DNA of 35,147 nt from an uncultured Lachnospiraceae bacterium. Lineage in GTDB: Bacteria; Bacillota; Clostridia; Lachnospirales; Lachnospiraceae. The notes beneath the pieces were generated by a model. It saw only the letters and a list, made by a program, of their open reading frames with translations. It did no database searches and was not told where the DNA came from. Shown here piece after piece: positions 7,862-15,094 of the stretch (position 1 is the stretch's first letter; every line of letters starts with the position of its first letter). Both the position numbers and the translations under genes were made by a program. The stretch spans positions 1 to 35,147 of the forward strand of contig CAKQXY010000039.1 in assembly GCA_934292725.1 (NCBI GenBank), read 5' to 3'.

Positions 7862-8546
7862 CGCATTCCACCCCCTTAAAACCTCTCTCCTTTGCTGTCT
7901 GCAATGCTCTCTTTTTTACAGCAGGATCATCGATCTTTCCTTCAACCAGACCATTGAGTCCATGGCCTTCACGACTTCCGCCAATCTCCACAAGATTGAC
8001 ACGCTTCGTCTCACCAGGCTCAAAACGTACCGCTGTTCCCGCTGGAATATCAAGCCGCATTCCATAGGCAAGATTTCGATTAAATTCAAGCGCTTTATTC
8101 ACCTCAAAAAAATGGAAATGAGAACCAACCTGAATTGGTCTGTCTGCTGTATTAGACACTGCAATCTGTGCCGTATCTTTTCCTGCATTTAATTCAATCT
8201 CGCCCTCATCGGTTATGATCTTTCCTGGAACAAGATTTCCATTTCCACAGATTGGATCATGGACCGTGACAAGCTTCGTGCCATCCGGAAATGTTGCCTC
8301 AAGCTGGATCTCATGAATCATTTCTGGTACACCATCCATTACATCCTCACTTGTGAGCATCTGTGCTCCCATACTCATCAGTTCAGTTACGCTATGACCA
8401 TCCCTTGCCAGCTCTAAAAGCTCTGAACTTATATAAGCAATTGCTTCCGGATAATTTAACTTTAATCCTCGCTCTTTTCTCTCCTTAGCTACAAGCCCTG
8501 CCAGATGAAGCATAAGCTTGTCGGTCTCCCTCGGTGTTAAACGCAT
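7854..8546 (-). CDS. ureAB: Fused urease gamma-beta subunit (UreA-UreB)
   Basis: One 230-residue protein carries both small urease subunits. Residues 1-~100 are the gamma domain (MRLTPRETDKLMLHLAG, LNYPEAIAYIS, MDGVPEMIHEIQLEATFPDGTKLVTVH). Residues ~105-230 are the beta domain (LVPGKIITDEGEIELN, ADRPIQVGSHFHFFEVN, GTAVRFEPGETKRVNLVEIGG). This gamma-beta fusion is the layout known from Helicobacter UreA; most bacteria have separate ureA and ureB genes. The ATG at 8546 follows a GGAGG box by 8 bases and matches the family N-terminus; a longer GTG frame from 8576 is unlikely. It lies just after urtE and overlaps ureC. Confidence 0.95.
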   Translation of the reverse strand: MRLTPRETDKLMLHLAGLVAKERKERGLKLNYPEAIAYISSELLELARDGHSVTELMSMGAQMLTSEDVMDGVPEMIHEIQLEATFPDGTKLVTVHDPICGNGNLVPGKIITDEGEIELNAGKDTAQIAVSNTADRPIQVGSHFHFFEVNKALEFNRNLAYGMRLDIPAGTAVRFEPGETKRVNLVEIGGSREGHGLNGLVEGKIDDPAVKKRALQTAKERGFKGVECDE

Positions 8547-8578
8547 ATCCTTATCCTCCATAGATTTAGCGAACACTA

Positions 8579-9304
8579 TTAATCCGTCATCATCTTTTGA
8601 ACTTCCTTTGGATCCATTTCACTTGTTTTGCCCTTTAACACAATTTCACCCTTTTCCATTACGTACAGGGAATCTGAAATTTTAAGCACAAAATCAAGAT
8701 ATTGCTCTACAATTAAAACAGAAATATTAAGCTCTTTATTGACTCTTAAAATGGCATCACCAATATCCTCAATAATTGATGGCTGAATACCTTCTGTAGG
8801 CTCATCAAGAATCAAGATTTTAGGTTTTACAACAAGCGCTCTTGCAATCGCAAGCTGCTGCTGCTGTCCTCCAGAAAGATCTCCGCCCTTTCTCTTAGCA
8901 AATTTGGGAAGAATAGGAAAAAGATCATAAATATAATCCGGCACCTTATCCTTAATTCCCTGTGCCCTAAGACCAAGCTCTATGTTTTCCTGAACAGTCA
9001 TCTGCGGAAATATATCTCTTCCCTGTGGCACATAACCAATTCCAAGGCGAACACGGTCATAAGTTTTCATATGAATCATGTCTTTTCCATCAAGAAGTAT
9101 TTTTCCTCTCGGTGTCTTGACAATGCCCATAATACTCTTTAGCGTTGTGCTTTTTCCTACACCGTTTCGTCCTATAAGGCAGGTGATCTCGCCCTTTGCT
9201 GCTTCAAGATCAAGACCCTTAATCACACAGCTTTCACCATAATAAGCATCCATCTGCTCAATTTTTAAAATAGAATCATGCACTTCGCTCACCGCCCCTT
9301 CCAA
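8579..9304 (-). CDS. urtE: Urea ABC transporter ATP-binding protein UrtE
   Basis: UrtE is one of the two ATPases (LivF type) powering urea uptake through UrtB-UrtC. The ~241-residue protein has Walker A GRNGVGKSTT, the signature LSGGQQQQLAIARAL, Walker B ILILDEPTEGIQPS (the EGIQPS ending is typical of UrtE), and the switch histidine region replaced by the LivF-type VEQYLDF. The start is uncertain: a TTG at 9304 and GTG codons at 9292 and 9283 are all near a GGAAGGGG box, and family similarity begins about residue 12. It overlaps the end of urtD by up to 29 bases and is followed by ureAB with a short gap. Confidence 0.93.
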   Translation of the reverse strand: MEGAVSEVHDSILKIEQMDAYYGESCVIKGLDLEAAKGEITCLIGRNGVGKSTTLKSIMGIVKTPRGKILLDGKDMIHMKTYDRVRLGIGYVPQGRDIFPQMTVQENIELGLRAQGIKDKVPDYIYDLFPILPKFAKRKGGDLSGGQQQQLAIARALVVKPKILILDEPTEGIQPSIIEDIGDAILRVNKELNISVLIVEQYLDFVLKISDSLYVMEKGEIVLKGKTSEMDPKEVQKMMTD

Positions 9305-10055
9305 GATAAACTGCCTGAACTGTCTTGTCTGCTAATACATCATGAATGTCGCCTTCCATTAAGACCTTTCCCTCATGAAGGACTGTCACACAATCCGCAA
9401 TTTGCTTTACAAAGTCCATATCATGCTCAACAACAATAATGGTACATTCCTTTTTAATCTCTTTTAACAGCTCTCCCGTCTTGAAGGTCTCTGGCTTTCC
9501 CATACCGGCTGCCGGCTCATCAAGCATTATGATCTCAGGTTTTTGTACAAACTGCATTGCAATCTCAAGCCACTGCTTTTCGCCGTGTGCAAGTGATCCT
9601 GCTAAGACATCTTTTCGTTCAAGAAGTCCTACCTTTTCAAGTGTCTCATTGATTAGTGCATCCTCTTCTTTGCTTGTACGATGGAAAATACTGTCCCATA
9701 CACCCTTATTTTCTCTAAGCGACAGCTCCATATTTTCATATACGGTCAGATTGATAAATACGGATGGCACCTGAAACTTTCTTGCTACGCCTTCTCCTAC
9801 AATCTTGTATTCCTTCATTCCAGTCAGACGAACCTTCTCTCGATCCTTCGGATAAAAATTTACATTGCCTTGCGTTGGCTTTGTCTTTGCACATATAATA
9901 TCAAGAAGCGTTGTCTTTCCTGCACCATTTGGTCCTATAAAGAAATGTATTGTATTTCGCTTTACCTTTATATTCACATCGGTCAATGCCTGAAAGCCAT
10001 CAAACACGACTGAAATATTTTTTATTTTTAAAACAGTATCGTCTCCTGTTGCCAT
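9276..10055 (-). CDS. urtD: Urea ABC transporter ATP-binding protein UrtD
   Basis: UrtD is the LivG-type ATPase of the urea importer. The 259-residue product shows Walker A GPNGAGKTTLLD, the segment LAHGEKQWLEIAMQFVQKPEIIMLDEPAAGMG (signature plus Walker B; AHGEKQWLEIGM-like sequences mark UrtD), and VVEHDMDFV. The ATG at 10055 is preferred; a TTG at 10064 opens three more codons but lies too near the AGGCAGG box. It follows urtC by 52 bases, in which a stem-loop lies, and overlaps urtE. Confidence 0.93.
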   Translation of the reverse strand: MATGDDTVLKIKNISVVFDGFQALTDVNIKVKRNTIHFFIGPNGAGKTTLLDIICAKTKPTQGNVNFYPKDREKVRLTGMKEYKIVGEGVARKFQVPSVFINLTVYENMELSLRENKGVWDSIFHRTSKEEDALINETLEKVGLLERKDVLAGSLAHGEKQWLEIAMQFVQKPEIIMLDEPAAGMGKPETFKTGELLKEIKKECTIIVVEHDMDFVKQIADCVTVLHEGKVLMEGDIHDVLADKTVQAVYLGRGGERSA

Positions 10056-10089
10056 AGAACTCAACCTGCCTTTCTTTTTTCTGCCTCAA

Positions 10090-10111
10090 GTAAGCTTAAA
10101 TTAAAGCTTAC
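10090..10111 (-). other. Stem-loop at the urtC-urtD junction
   Basis: GTAAGCTT and AAGCTTAC form a perfect 8-bp inverted repeat with a 6-base loop, overlapping the urtC stop codon. No U-tract follows, so it is more likely an RNA-processing or stabilising hairpin than a terminator. Confidence 0.5.
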
Positions 10112-11241
10112 ATTGCTTCCTTCGCACGTGTCTGACCGCGTCTTGTCTTTCCTACTGCCTTTTTCTTGTTTAAAAGTGCCGGAATCTGATCCTTTACAAT
10201 TCCAACAATTCCACCCTTGAAAAACAGGATTGTTATGATAAAGAGAAGACCGATAATATACTGCCAGCTCTCTGCCATATTTCCGGAACTTAAGTTATAC
10301 TCACATAAATTGATCAAAAATGCACCAATCACAGCACCGATTAATGTTCCTCTGCCGCCGATTGCTACCCAGATGACCATTGTAATAGAATATGTGATAG
10401 ACATCTGTGTTGGAGTTATAGAACCATTAAAATTAACAAACAGTGCACCTGCGATGGCTGCAAAGACAGCAGACAGAACATAGACGAAGTTCTTATAATT
10501 GCTTACGCGATAGCCTGAGAAGTATGTACGATTTTCTCCATCACGGATTGCAACAAGAATTTTTCCAAACTTGCTGTGCACAAGATATGCCGATACAATG
10601 TAGATAACTGCTAACACTGCAAGTGCAATGTAAAACAGTACGATCAAGTTTCCCTGATGATCGGCACCGCGTAAGCTTCCAAGTACAGACTGAATCTGAT
10701 TGATACCTACATCTCCGTTTGTATAAGGAGAAAGTGCAATAAAAATCGAATATGCAGCCCAGGTAAGTGCCTGTGAAATAATAGAAAAGTAAACACCTTT
10801 AACACGGTTTTTAAAAATAAAGTAGCCGATCAAACCTGATACGATAATAGGAACAATCACAATCATAAGAAATGTTCCAATCGGTGAAAGAAATGGTTTC
10901 CAGATAAGCGGCAGCTCTGTGAGTCCTCCTACCTGCATAAAATCGGTGATCTGTCCATTTGTCTGAACAAGCTTTAAGTACATACCCATGCCATATGCGC
11001 CAAGGCAAAAGTAAAGTCCATGACCGAGACTTAAAATTCCGGTATAGCCCCAGATTAAATCAAGTCCGATTGCTACAATAGCAAAGGAGATGCATTTTCC
11101 AAGAAATAAAACGGTTGTGCTCTTAACAACTCCATTCATCAAAAGAAGCGGCATGGCAGCAAGCACAATCACAATAAGTGTAAAGCAGATATGGTAGCCA
11201 TTTTTTCTAACCCATTCTGTCGGTTTTGTTATCTGTTTCAT
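10108..11241 (-). CDS. urtC: Urea ABC transporter permease UrtC
   Basis: UrtC is a LivM-type membrane permease that pairs with UrtB. The 377-residue protein has about ten hydrophobic segments and the family stretches LGLDLIWGYTGILSLGHGLYFCLGAYGMGMY (residues ~55-85) and IAGALFVNFNGSITPTQMSITYSI followed by WVAIGGRGTLIGAVIGAF. The C-terminal tail is basic (KKKAVGKTRRGQTRAKEAM) and cytoplasmic. It lies 17 bases after urtB. Annotation as urea-specific rather than generic branched-chain amino-acid transport rests on its fixed place between urtB and urtD next to urease. Confidence 0.92.
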   Translation of the reverse strand: MKQITKPTEWVRKNGYHICFTLIVIVLAAMPLLLMNGVVKSTTVLFLGKCISFAIVAIGLDLIWGYTGILSLGHGLYFCLGAYGMGMYLKLVQTNGQITDFMQVGGLTELPLIWKPFLSPIGTFLMIVIVPIIVSGLIGYFIFKNRVKGVYFSIISQALTWAAYSIFIALSPYTNGDVGINQIQSVLGSLRGADHQGNLIVLFYIALAVLAVIYIVSAYLVHSKFGKILVAIRDGENRTYFSGYRVSNYKNFVYVLSAVFAAIAGALFVNFNGSITPTQMSITYSITMVIWVAIGGRGTLIGAVIGAFLINLCEYNLSSGNMAESWQYIIGLLFIITILFFKGGIVGIVKDQIPALLNKKKAVGKTRRGQTRAKEAM

Positions 11242-11258
11242 TGCTGTGCCCTCCTATT

Positions 11259-12140
11259 TTAATCTAATGCTCTGCTTCTTACGGTGAACAAGCCCTGCGG
11301 TTTCTTTTGTAAAAATACAATAATAATTAATAATACTATTGCCTTGGCGATAGATGAAGAAGTTATCGTCTCAAAGCCGATGCTTGAAAATCCAATGACA
11401 GATGATCCGATAACTGTTCCTGCAAGCTTTCCAACACCACCGAGAACTACTGCCATAAATGTATTTACGATATAATTTTGTCCAACAGTTGAATCAACAG
11501 ATCCAAGCAGCGCAATTGCACAACCTGCAATTCCAGCCAGACCAGATCCAAATGCAAATGTAACATTATCAATTTTTCTTGAATTGATTCCCATACACTG
11601 TGCCATAGAGCGATTCTGCATAACAGCACGCATCTGACGTCCAAAATTGCTGCGATACATCAGTGCCCAAACAAGAAACAGGCAAAGTGCAACAAGAGCT
11701 ATGATAAAAAGTCTCGTCAGTGACAGGGAAAATGAACCAATATGAATGCTTCCTGACAGAAGCTTTGGTGTTGTTACAAGAACGCCTTGTGTTCCAAAGA
11801 TAGAACGCGCTGCCTGCTGTAAAATAAGACTGACACCCCAAGTTGCAAGGAGGCTGTCGATCTCTCGCCCATACAGGCGAGAGACAACCAGCTTTTCAAG
11901 CAGTGACCCCAACAGAAATGTTACAAGAAATGCTGCGATAATCGAAACAAAATAGCCCAGATCAGAGGATACATATTGCTGCAAAAATCCCTGAACCATG
12001 TAGGTCACATATGCACCGATCATCATAAATTCTCCGTGTGCCATATTAATGACACGCATAAGTCCAAACGTGATTGCCAGTCCAAGTGATGCCAGCAATA
12101 TGATGGAAGATAAGCTCAGTCCATTGAAAAATATACTCAT
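11259..12140 (-). CDS. urtB: Urea ABC transporter permease UrtB
   Basis: UrtB is the LivH-type permease of the urea importer. The 293-residue protein opens FFNGLSLSSIILLASLGLAITFGLM and carries VINMAHGEFMMIGAYVTYM, the usual LivH/UrtB signature, plus AVVLGGVGKLAGTVIGS near residue 235. Length and order (30 bases after urtA) fit the urt system. The ribosome-binding site AAGGAG lies a few bases before the ATG. No anomalies are seen. Confidence 0.93.
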   Translation of the reverse strand: MSIFFNGLSLSSIILLASLGLAITFGLMRVINMAHGEFMMIGAYVTYMVQGFLQQYVSSDLGYFVSIIAAFLVTFLLGSLLEKLVVSRLYGREIDSLLATWGVSLILQQAARSIFGTQGVLVTTPKLLSGSIHIGSFSLSLTRLFIIALVALCLFLVWALMYRSNFGRQMRAVMQNRSMAQCMGINSRKIDNVTFAFGSGLAGIAGCAIALLGSVDSTVGQNYIVNTFMAVVLGGVGKLAGTVIGSSVIGFSSIGFETITSSSIAKAIVLLIIIVFLQKKPQGLFTVRSRALD

Positions 12141-12170
12141 GAAGCTTCTCCTTTCTCTGATCCGCTTTGT

Positions 12171-13418
12171 TTACTCAAGCGGCTGTACACCAGCCTTTAC
12201 TGCCCAGTCATAAGTTGTCAGATACGGATCTGGCTTTACTGTGCTGTCAGTTGCAAATACTTCATAGATCAAACCGTCATCTGCTACCTTTCCAATACGA
12301 ACTGGCTTATACAGATGCTGATTCTCACCGTCTACTGTAATAGTTCCCTCTGGTGCATCGATGCTTAATCCGTCAAGTGCCTTTCTTACATCGTCAATTG
12401 CAAAGCTTCCTGCCTTCTCACAGGCTGCCTTCCACATATAAACGGCATCATATGCTGCCTCTGCCGGGTCGGAGGTTACACGATCCTCACCGTACTTTGC
12501 CTTATATGCTTTCACAAATTCCTTATTCTTTTCGGTATCTGTTGTCTGGTAATAATTCCAGGAAACAAGATTTCCGCTTAAGATATCAGAACCAATAGTC
12601 TGAACCTCTTCCTCTGCAATAGAGAAGGACATAGTCATAATGTCATCAGAAGTGATATTTTTATCTGCCAGCTGCTTAAAGAAAGAAACATTTCCTGTTC
12701 CGTTTAATGTGTTAATAATGACATCTGGTTGTGCAGCCTCAATCTTAGATATAATGGAAGAAAACTCTGTCTGATCCATAGAAGCATATTCCTCACCAAC
12801 TACCTCAACACCATCAACTGCATCAATCTGTGCATTGATAATCATGTTTGCTGTTCTTGGGAATACATAATCTGAACCTAACAAGAAGAATTTGGTATAA
12901 CCCTCATCAATCAAATATTCAATTGCAGGAACGATCTGCTGATTCGGTGCTGCACCCATGTATACGATATTGTCAGAAGACTCCATGCCCTCGTACTGAA
13001 CCGGGTACCATAAAAGGTTATTATAATCCTCAAAAATCTGCTTTACAGCCTTTCTGGAAGATGAAGTCCAGCAGCCAAATACTGTTGCTACCTCGTCCTC
13101 ACCGAGAAGTTTTTCTGCCTTTGTTGCAAAAGTCGACGGCTGAGATGCACCATCCTCTTCAATATACTTAATCTGCTTTCCAAGCACACCGCCTGCTGCA
13201 TTGATCTCGTCAATTGCAAGTACCTCGGCATCTCGTACTGAACCCTCGCTTATAGCCATTGAACCTGTCAGTGAATGAAGAAGTCCTACTGTTACACTCT
13301 CCTGTGCATCAGACTTACCCTTTGATCCGCATCCTGTCAATGATACGACTGATGATGCTGCTACTGCAGCACACGCTGCCAACACTGCTGTCTTTTTTAT
13401 CATTCTTGCATTTCTCAT
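12171..13418 (-). CDS. urtA: Urea ABC transporter substrate-binding lipoprotein UrtA
   Basis: UrtA captures urea outside the cell and hands it to UrtBC. The 415-residue precursor has a basic, hydrophobic signal with the lipobox LTGC (acylated cysteine C30), so it is membrane-anchored. The mature part is a type I periplasmic-binding fold with UrtA features: VTVGLLHSLTGSMAISEGSVRDAE at the start, FGCWTSSSRKAVKQIFE, LLWYPVQYEGMESSDNIVYMGA, and the closing YDWAVKAGVQPLE. An AGAGG box precedes the ATG. It follows the cytidylate-kinase-like gene by 28 bases and is the first transport gene of the operon. Confidence 0.95.
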   Translation of the reverse strand: MRNARMIKKTAVLAACAAVAASSVVSLTGCGSKGKSDAQESVTVGLLHSLTGSMAISEGSVRDAEVLAIDEINAAGGVLGKQIKYIEEDGASQPSTFATKAEKLLGEDEVATVFGCWTSSSRKAVKQIFEDYNNLLWYPVQYEGMESSDNIVYMGAAPNQQIVPAIEYLIDEGYTKFFLLGSDYVFPRTANMIINAQIDAVDGVEVVGEEYASMDQTEFSSIISKIEAAQPDVIINTLNGTGNVSFFKQLADKNITSDDIMTMSFSIAEEEVQTIGSDILSGNLVSWNYYQTTDTEKNKEFVKAYKAKYGEDRVTSDPAEAAYDAVYMWKAACEKAGSFAIDDVRKALDGLSIDAPEGTITVDGENQHLYKPVRIGKVADDGLIYEVFATDSTVKPDPYLTTYDWAVKAGVQPLE

Positions 13419-13446
13419 AATCGTTACCTCTCTTATTCTCTTATTT

Positions 13447-14118
13447 TCAATTGACTATTTTTTGCTCATTCGCGCCCTCACTTGAATGAAGCTTTGCCAT
13501 CTTTATATCCTTATAGTGAGCAATCAGCTCGGCACAATCATCATAACCAATGCGCTCACTGTTTAATGTAATATCGTATGCTACCGGATCAGTCCAGTAG
13601 CCGCCTCCTGTATAGTAGCTGTAATAATTGGCTCGATAACGATCAGTCTGATAAATCATCTGATCTGCCTCCTCTGCTGTAACATCAAGCCTCTCCATAA
13701 TTGTTGCCCGGCATGCTCGCCTTGGCGCTTCCACGTATACACTTACTACGTTGTCGTAATCCTTTAAAAGATAATTTGCACATTTTCCAATGATTATGCA
13801 GGATTCAGTCTTGGCAAGCTCTCGTATGATCTTTGCCTGAATGTTAAATAAATTGACATCTGATACAAAATCCTTTTGGGACGGTTCCGCAAGTCGGTTA
13901 ATCTTTGGAAACTTCTTCAATGCCATCGCAATCTTTTTACCATTTAGCCTCTCATCCGATTTAACAAACAACGATTTGCTGATTCCACTGTAATCGGATG
14001 CCATCTGCAATATCTGCTTCTCGTAGCACGGAATCCCAAGCTTGGCCGATAACCTAAGCCCGATCTGCTTGCCTCCGCTTCCAAAGCCTCTGGCAATGGT
14101 AATCACATAATTATCCAT
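13447..14118 (-). CDS. Cytidylate-kinase-like P-loop protein heading the urt-ure operon
   Basis: The 223-residue protein belongs to the cytidylate-kinase-like family (PF13189 type). It has a glycine-rich phosphate loop, ARGFGSGGKQIG (residues ~9-20), followed by LGIPCYEKQILQMAS, and the downstream stretches IIIGKCANYLL, VYVEAPRRACRATIMERLDV and YWTDPVAYDITLNSERIG. It is not the housekeeping CMP kinase, which has a different, longer NMP-binding region; the true substrate of this family is not known. An AGGAGG box stands 5-6 bases before the ATG. It is the first gene after the leader and 28 bases ahead of urtA, so it is almost surely co-transcribed with urea uptake genes. A sensing or regulatory role is conceivable but unproven. 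Confidence 0.85.
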   Translation of the reverse strand: MDNYVITIARGFGSGGKQIGLRLSAKLGIPCYEKQILQMASDYSGISKSLFVKSDERLNGKKIAMALKKFPKINRLAEPSQKDFVSDVNLFNIQAKIIRELAKTESCIIIGKCANYLLKDYDNVVSVYVEAPRRACRATIMERLDVTAEEADQMIYQTDRYRANYYSYYTGGGYWTDPVAYDITLNSERIGYDDCAELIAHYKDIKMAKLHSSEGANEQKIVN

Positions 14119-14128
14119 TCAAACCTCC

Positions 14129-14145
14129 TTTCCACAATCTGGAAA
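14129..14145 (-). promoter_or_regulatory. Small hairpin touching the ribosome-binding site
   Basis: TTTCCA and TGGAAA pair around a 5-base loop, ending at the AGGAGG box of the cytidylate-kinase-like gene. It may modulate ribosome access; it is short and unproven. Confidence 0.3.
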
Positions 14146-14147
14146 CT

Positions 14148-14178
14148 GCTTTTTTACTTGTTTGTAAGCTTTTTTACA
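14148..14178 (-). promoter_or_regulatory. Tandem GTAAAAAAGC motifs and TGTAA-N6-TTACA palindrome
   Basis: On the minus strand GTAAAAAAGC occurs twice, 20 bases apart (two helix turns). The upstream copy is embedded in a perfect TGTAA-N6-TTACA inverted repeat (14163-14178). Direct repeats at this spacing fit an AraC-type response regulator such as the one encoded just upstream; the palindrome also resembles CRP/FNR-type sites. Which protein binds is not known. Confidence 0.45.
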
Positions 14179-14201
14179 GCTCACATTTCAAAACATTTGC
14201 T

Positions 14202-14236
14202 AAAAAAAGAGGCCATTTTCCTTTTGGAAAACAGCC
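14202..14236 (-). terminator. Intrinsic terminator in the urt-ure leader
   Basis: An 11-bp stem (GGCTGTTTTCC / GGAAAATGGCC, two G-U pairs) with an AAAA loop is followed by TCTTTTTTT. It terminates the two-component operon, but it also lies downstream of a promoter at 14273-14301 and upstream of the cytidylate-kinase-like gene, so it can act as an attenuator for the urea operon. Confidence 0.85.
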
Positions 14237-14272
14237 CCTTTGCTATCTTTCTCGCTTTGTTTTGATGCAAAT

Positions 14273-14301
14273 ATGATAGCATATGTGTTTTTTTTGGACA
14301 A
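14273..14301 (-). promoter_or_regulatory. Candidate main promoter of the urt-ure operon
   Basis: TTGTCC (14296-14301), a 17-base spacer and TATCAT (14273-14278) with the extended -10 TG one base upstream. Transcription would begin near 14266, about 30 bases before the terminator hairpin. A weaker promoter-like pair (TTGAAA/TTACAA, 18 apart) lies downstream of the terminator. Confidence 0.55.
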
Positions 14302-14344
14302 CCTGACAAATCCGTCTTTTCTACCCTATTTTTCCGTCTTTGTT

Positions 14345-15094
14345 CTAATTATCATCCAGATTTTTACGATACTGTGCCGGTGTCTCGCCCGTATATTCCC
14401 TAAAAAGCTTAGTAAAATAATCAGTTGTCTTGTACCCAAGGTGATCGCTGATCTCATAGATTCTCTCATCGGTATGTGCTAACAGATATTTTGCGTACTC
14501 CATTTTATAACGCATTGCAAATGTATTAAAGTTTTCATTCATCTGTCGCTTAAACAACTTCCCAAAATAATCATGACTTAGCAAAAATTCATCAGAAATA
14601 TCCTTTAGATTCAAATCCACATGCTCAGAAAAATAGGTCATAACCTTCCTTGCAAAGCCAGACGATATATCTGCGCCACAAATACGAAAAATCTCCTCAG
14701 TAACATTCTGCTCACGCTCCTCGTCAAGTTCTTCGCGCACATTTTGCAGACATTCGCGAAGTTCTTCCTCGGTAACTGGCTTTAACAAATAATCCATTGC
14801 GCCAAGTTTCATTCCCTGTCTGACATAATCAAACTCATTGTAATTGCTGGCAATGATACGTGGAGCCATAATACCTCGGTCTTTAAGTTCCTTCAAAAAT
14901 TCAAGTCCGTTCATCACAGGCATCATCACATCAACAATGTATAGATCAAACTGTTTTGTCTGCATCAGTGACAATGCTTCTCTTCCATTAAATGCCTGTC
15001 CTTCAATTACAAAGCCTTCCTCTTCCCAAACCTTCATTTTCTGATAAAGACTCTGGTTGGTTCGATCATCTTCTACAATTAAAATCCGATACAT
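14345..15094 (-). CDS. Response regulator with AraC-type DNA-binding domain
   Basis: The ~249-residue protein has a receiver domain (residues 1-~120) with the acidic pocket EDD and phospho-acceptor D55 in LYIVDVMMPVMNG, and a closing lysine in LLKPVT. Residues ~150-249 form an AraC/XylS double helix-turn-helix (SHDYFGKLFKRQMNENFNTFAMRYKMEYAKYLL, ISDHLGYKTTDYFTKLFREYTGETPAQYRK), as in YesN-like regulators. The second ATG (15094) has a 9-base spacing to AGGAGG; the first (15100) is only 3 bases away. It overlaps the kinase gene by 29 bases. Lying directly before the urea operon on the same strand, it may control that operon, which is inference. Confidence 0.9.
   Translation of the reverse strand: MYRILIVEDDRTNQSLYQKMKVWEEEGFVIEGQAFNGREALSLMQTKQFDLYIVDVMMPVMNGLEFLKELKDRGIMAPRIIASNYNEFDYVRQGMKLGAMDYLLKPVTEEELRECLQNVREELDEEREQNVTEEIFRICGADISSGFARKVMTYFSEHVDLNLKDISDEFLLSHDYFGKLFKRQMNENFNTFAMRYKMEYAKYLLAHTDERIYEISDHLGYKTTDYFTKLFREYTGETPAQYRKNLDDN

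Noticed and set aside
14163..14179. GlnR/TnrA box before the urea operon
   Set aside because: The dyad is TGTAA-N6-TTACA, 16 bases, one base short of the 17-base GlnR/TnrA pattern, so I do not name that regulator.
14196..14216. Sigma-54 promoter (GG/GC elements)
   Set aside because: The GG and GC pairs in the TGGCC...TTAGCA stretch are 12 bases apart instead of 10, and the region is a terminator U-tract.
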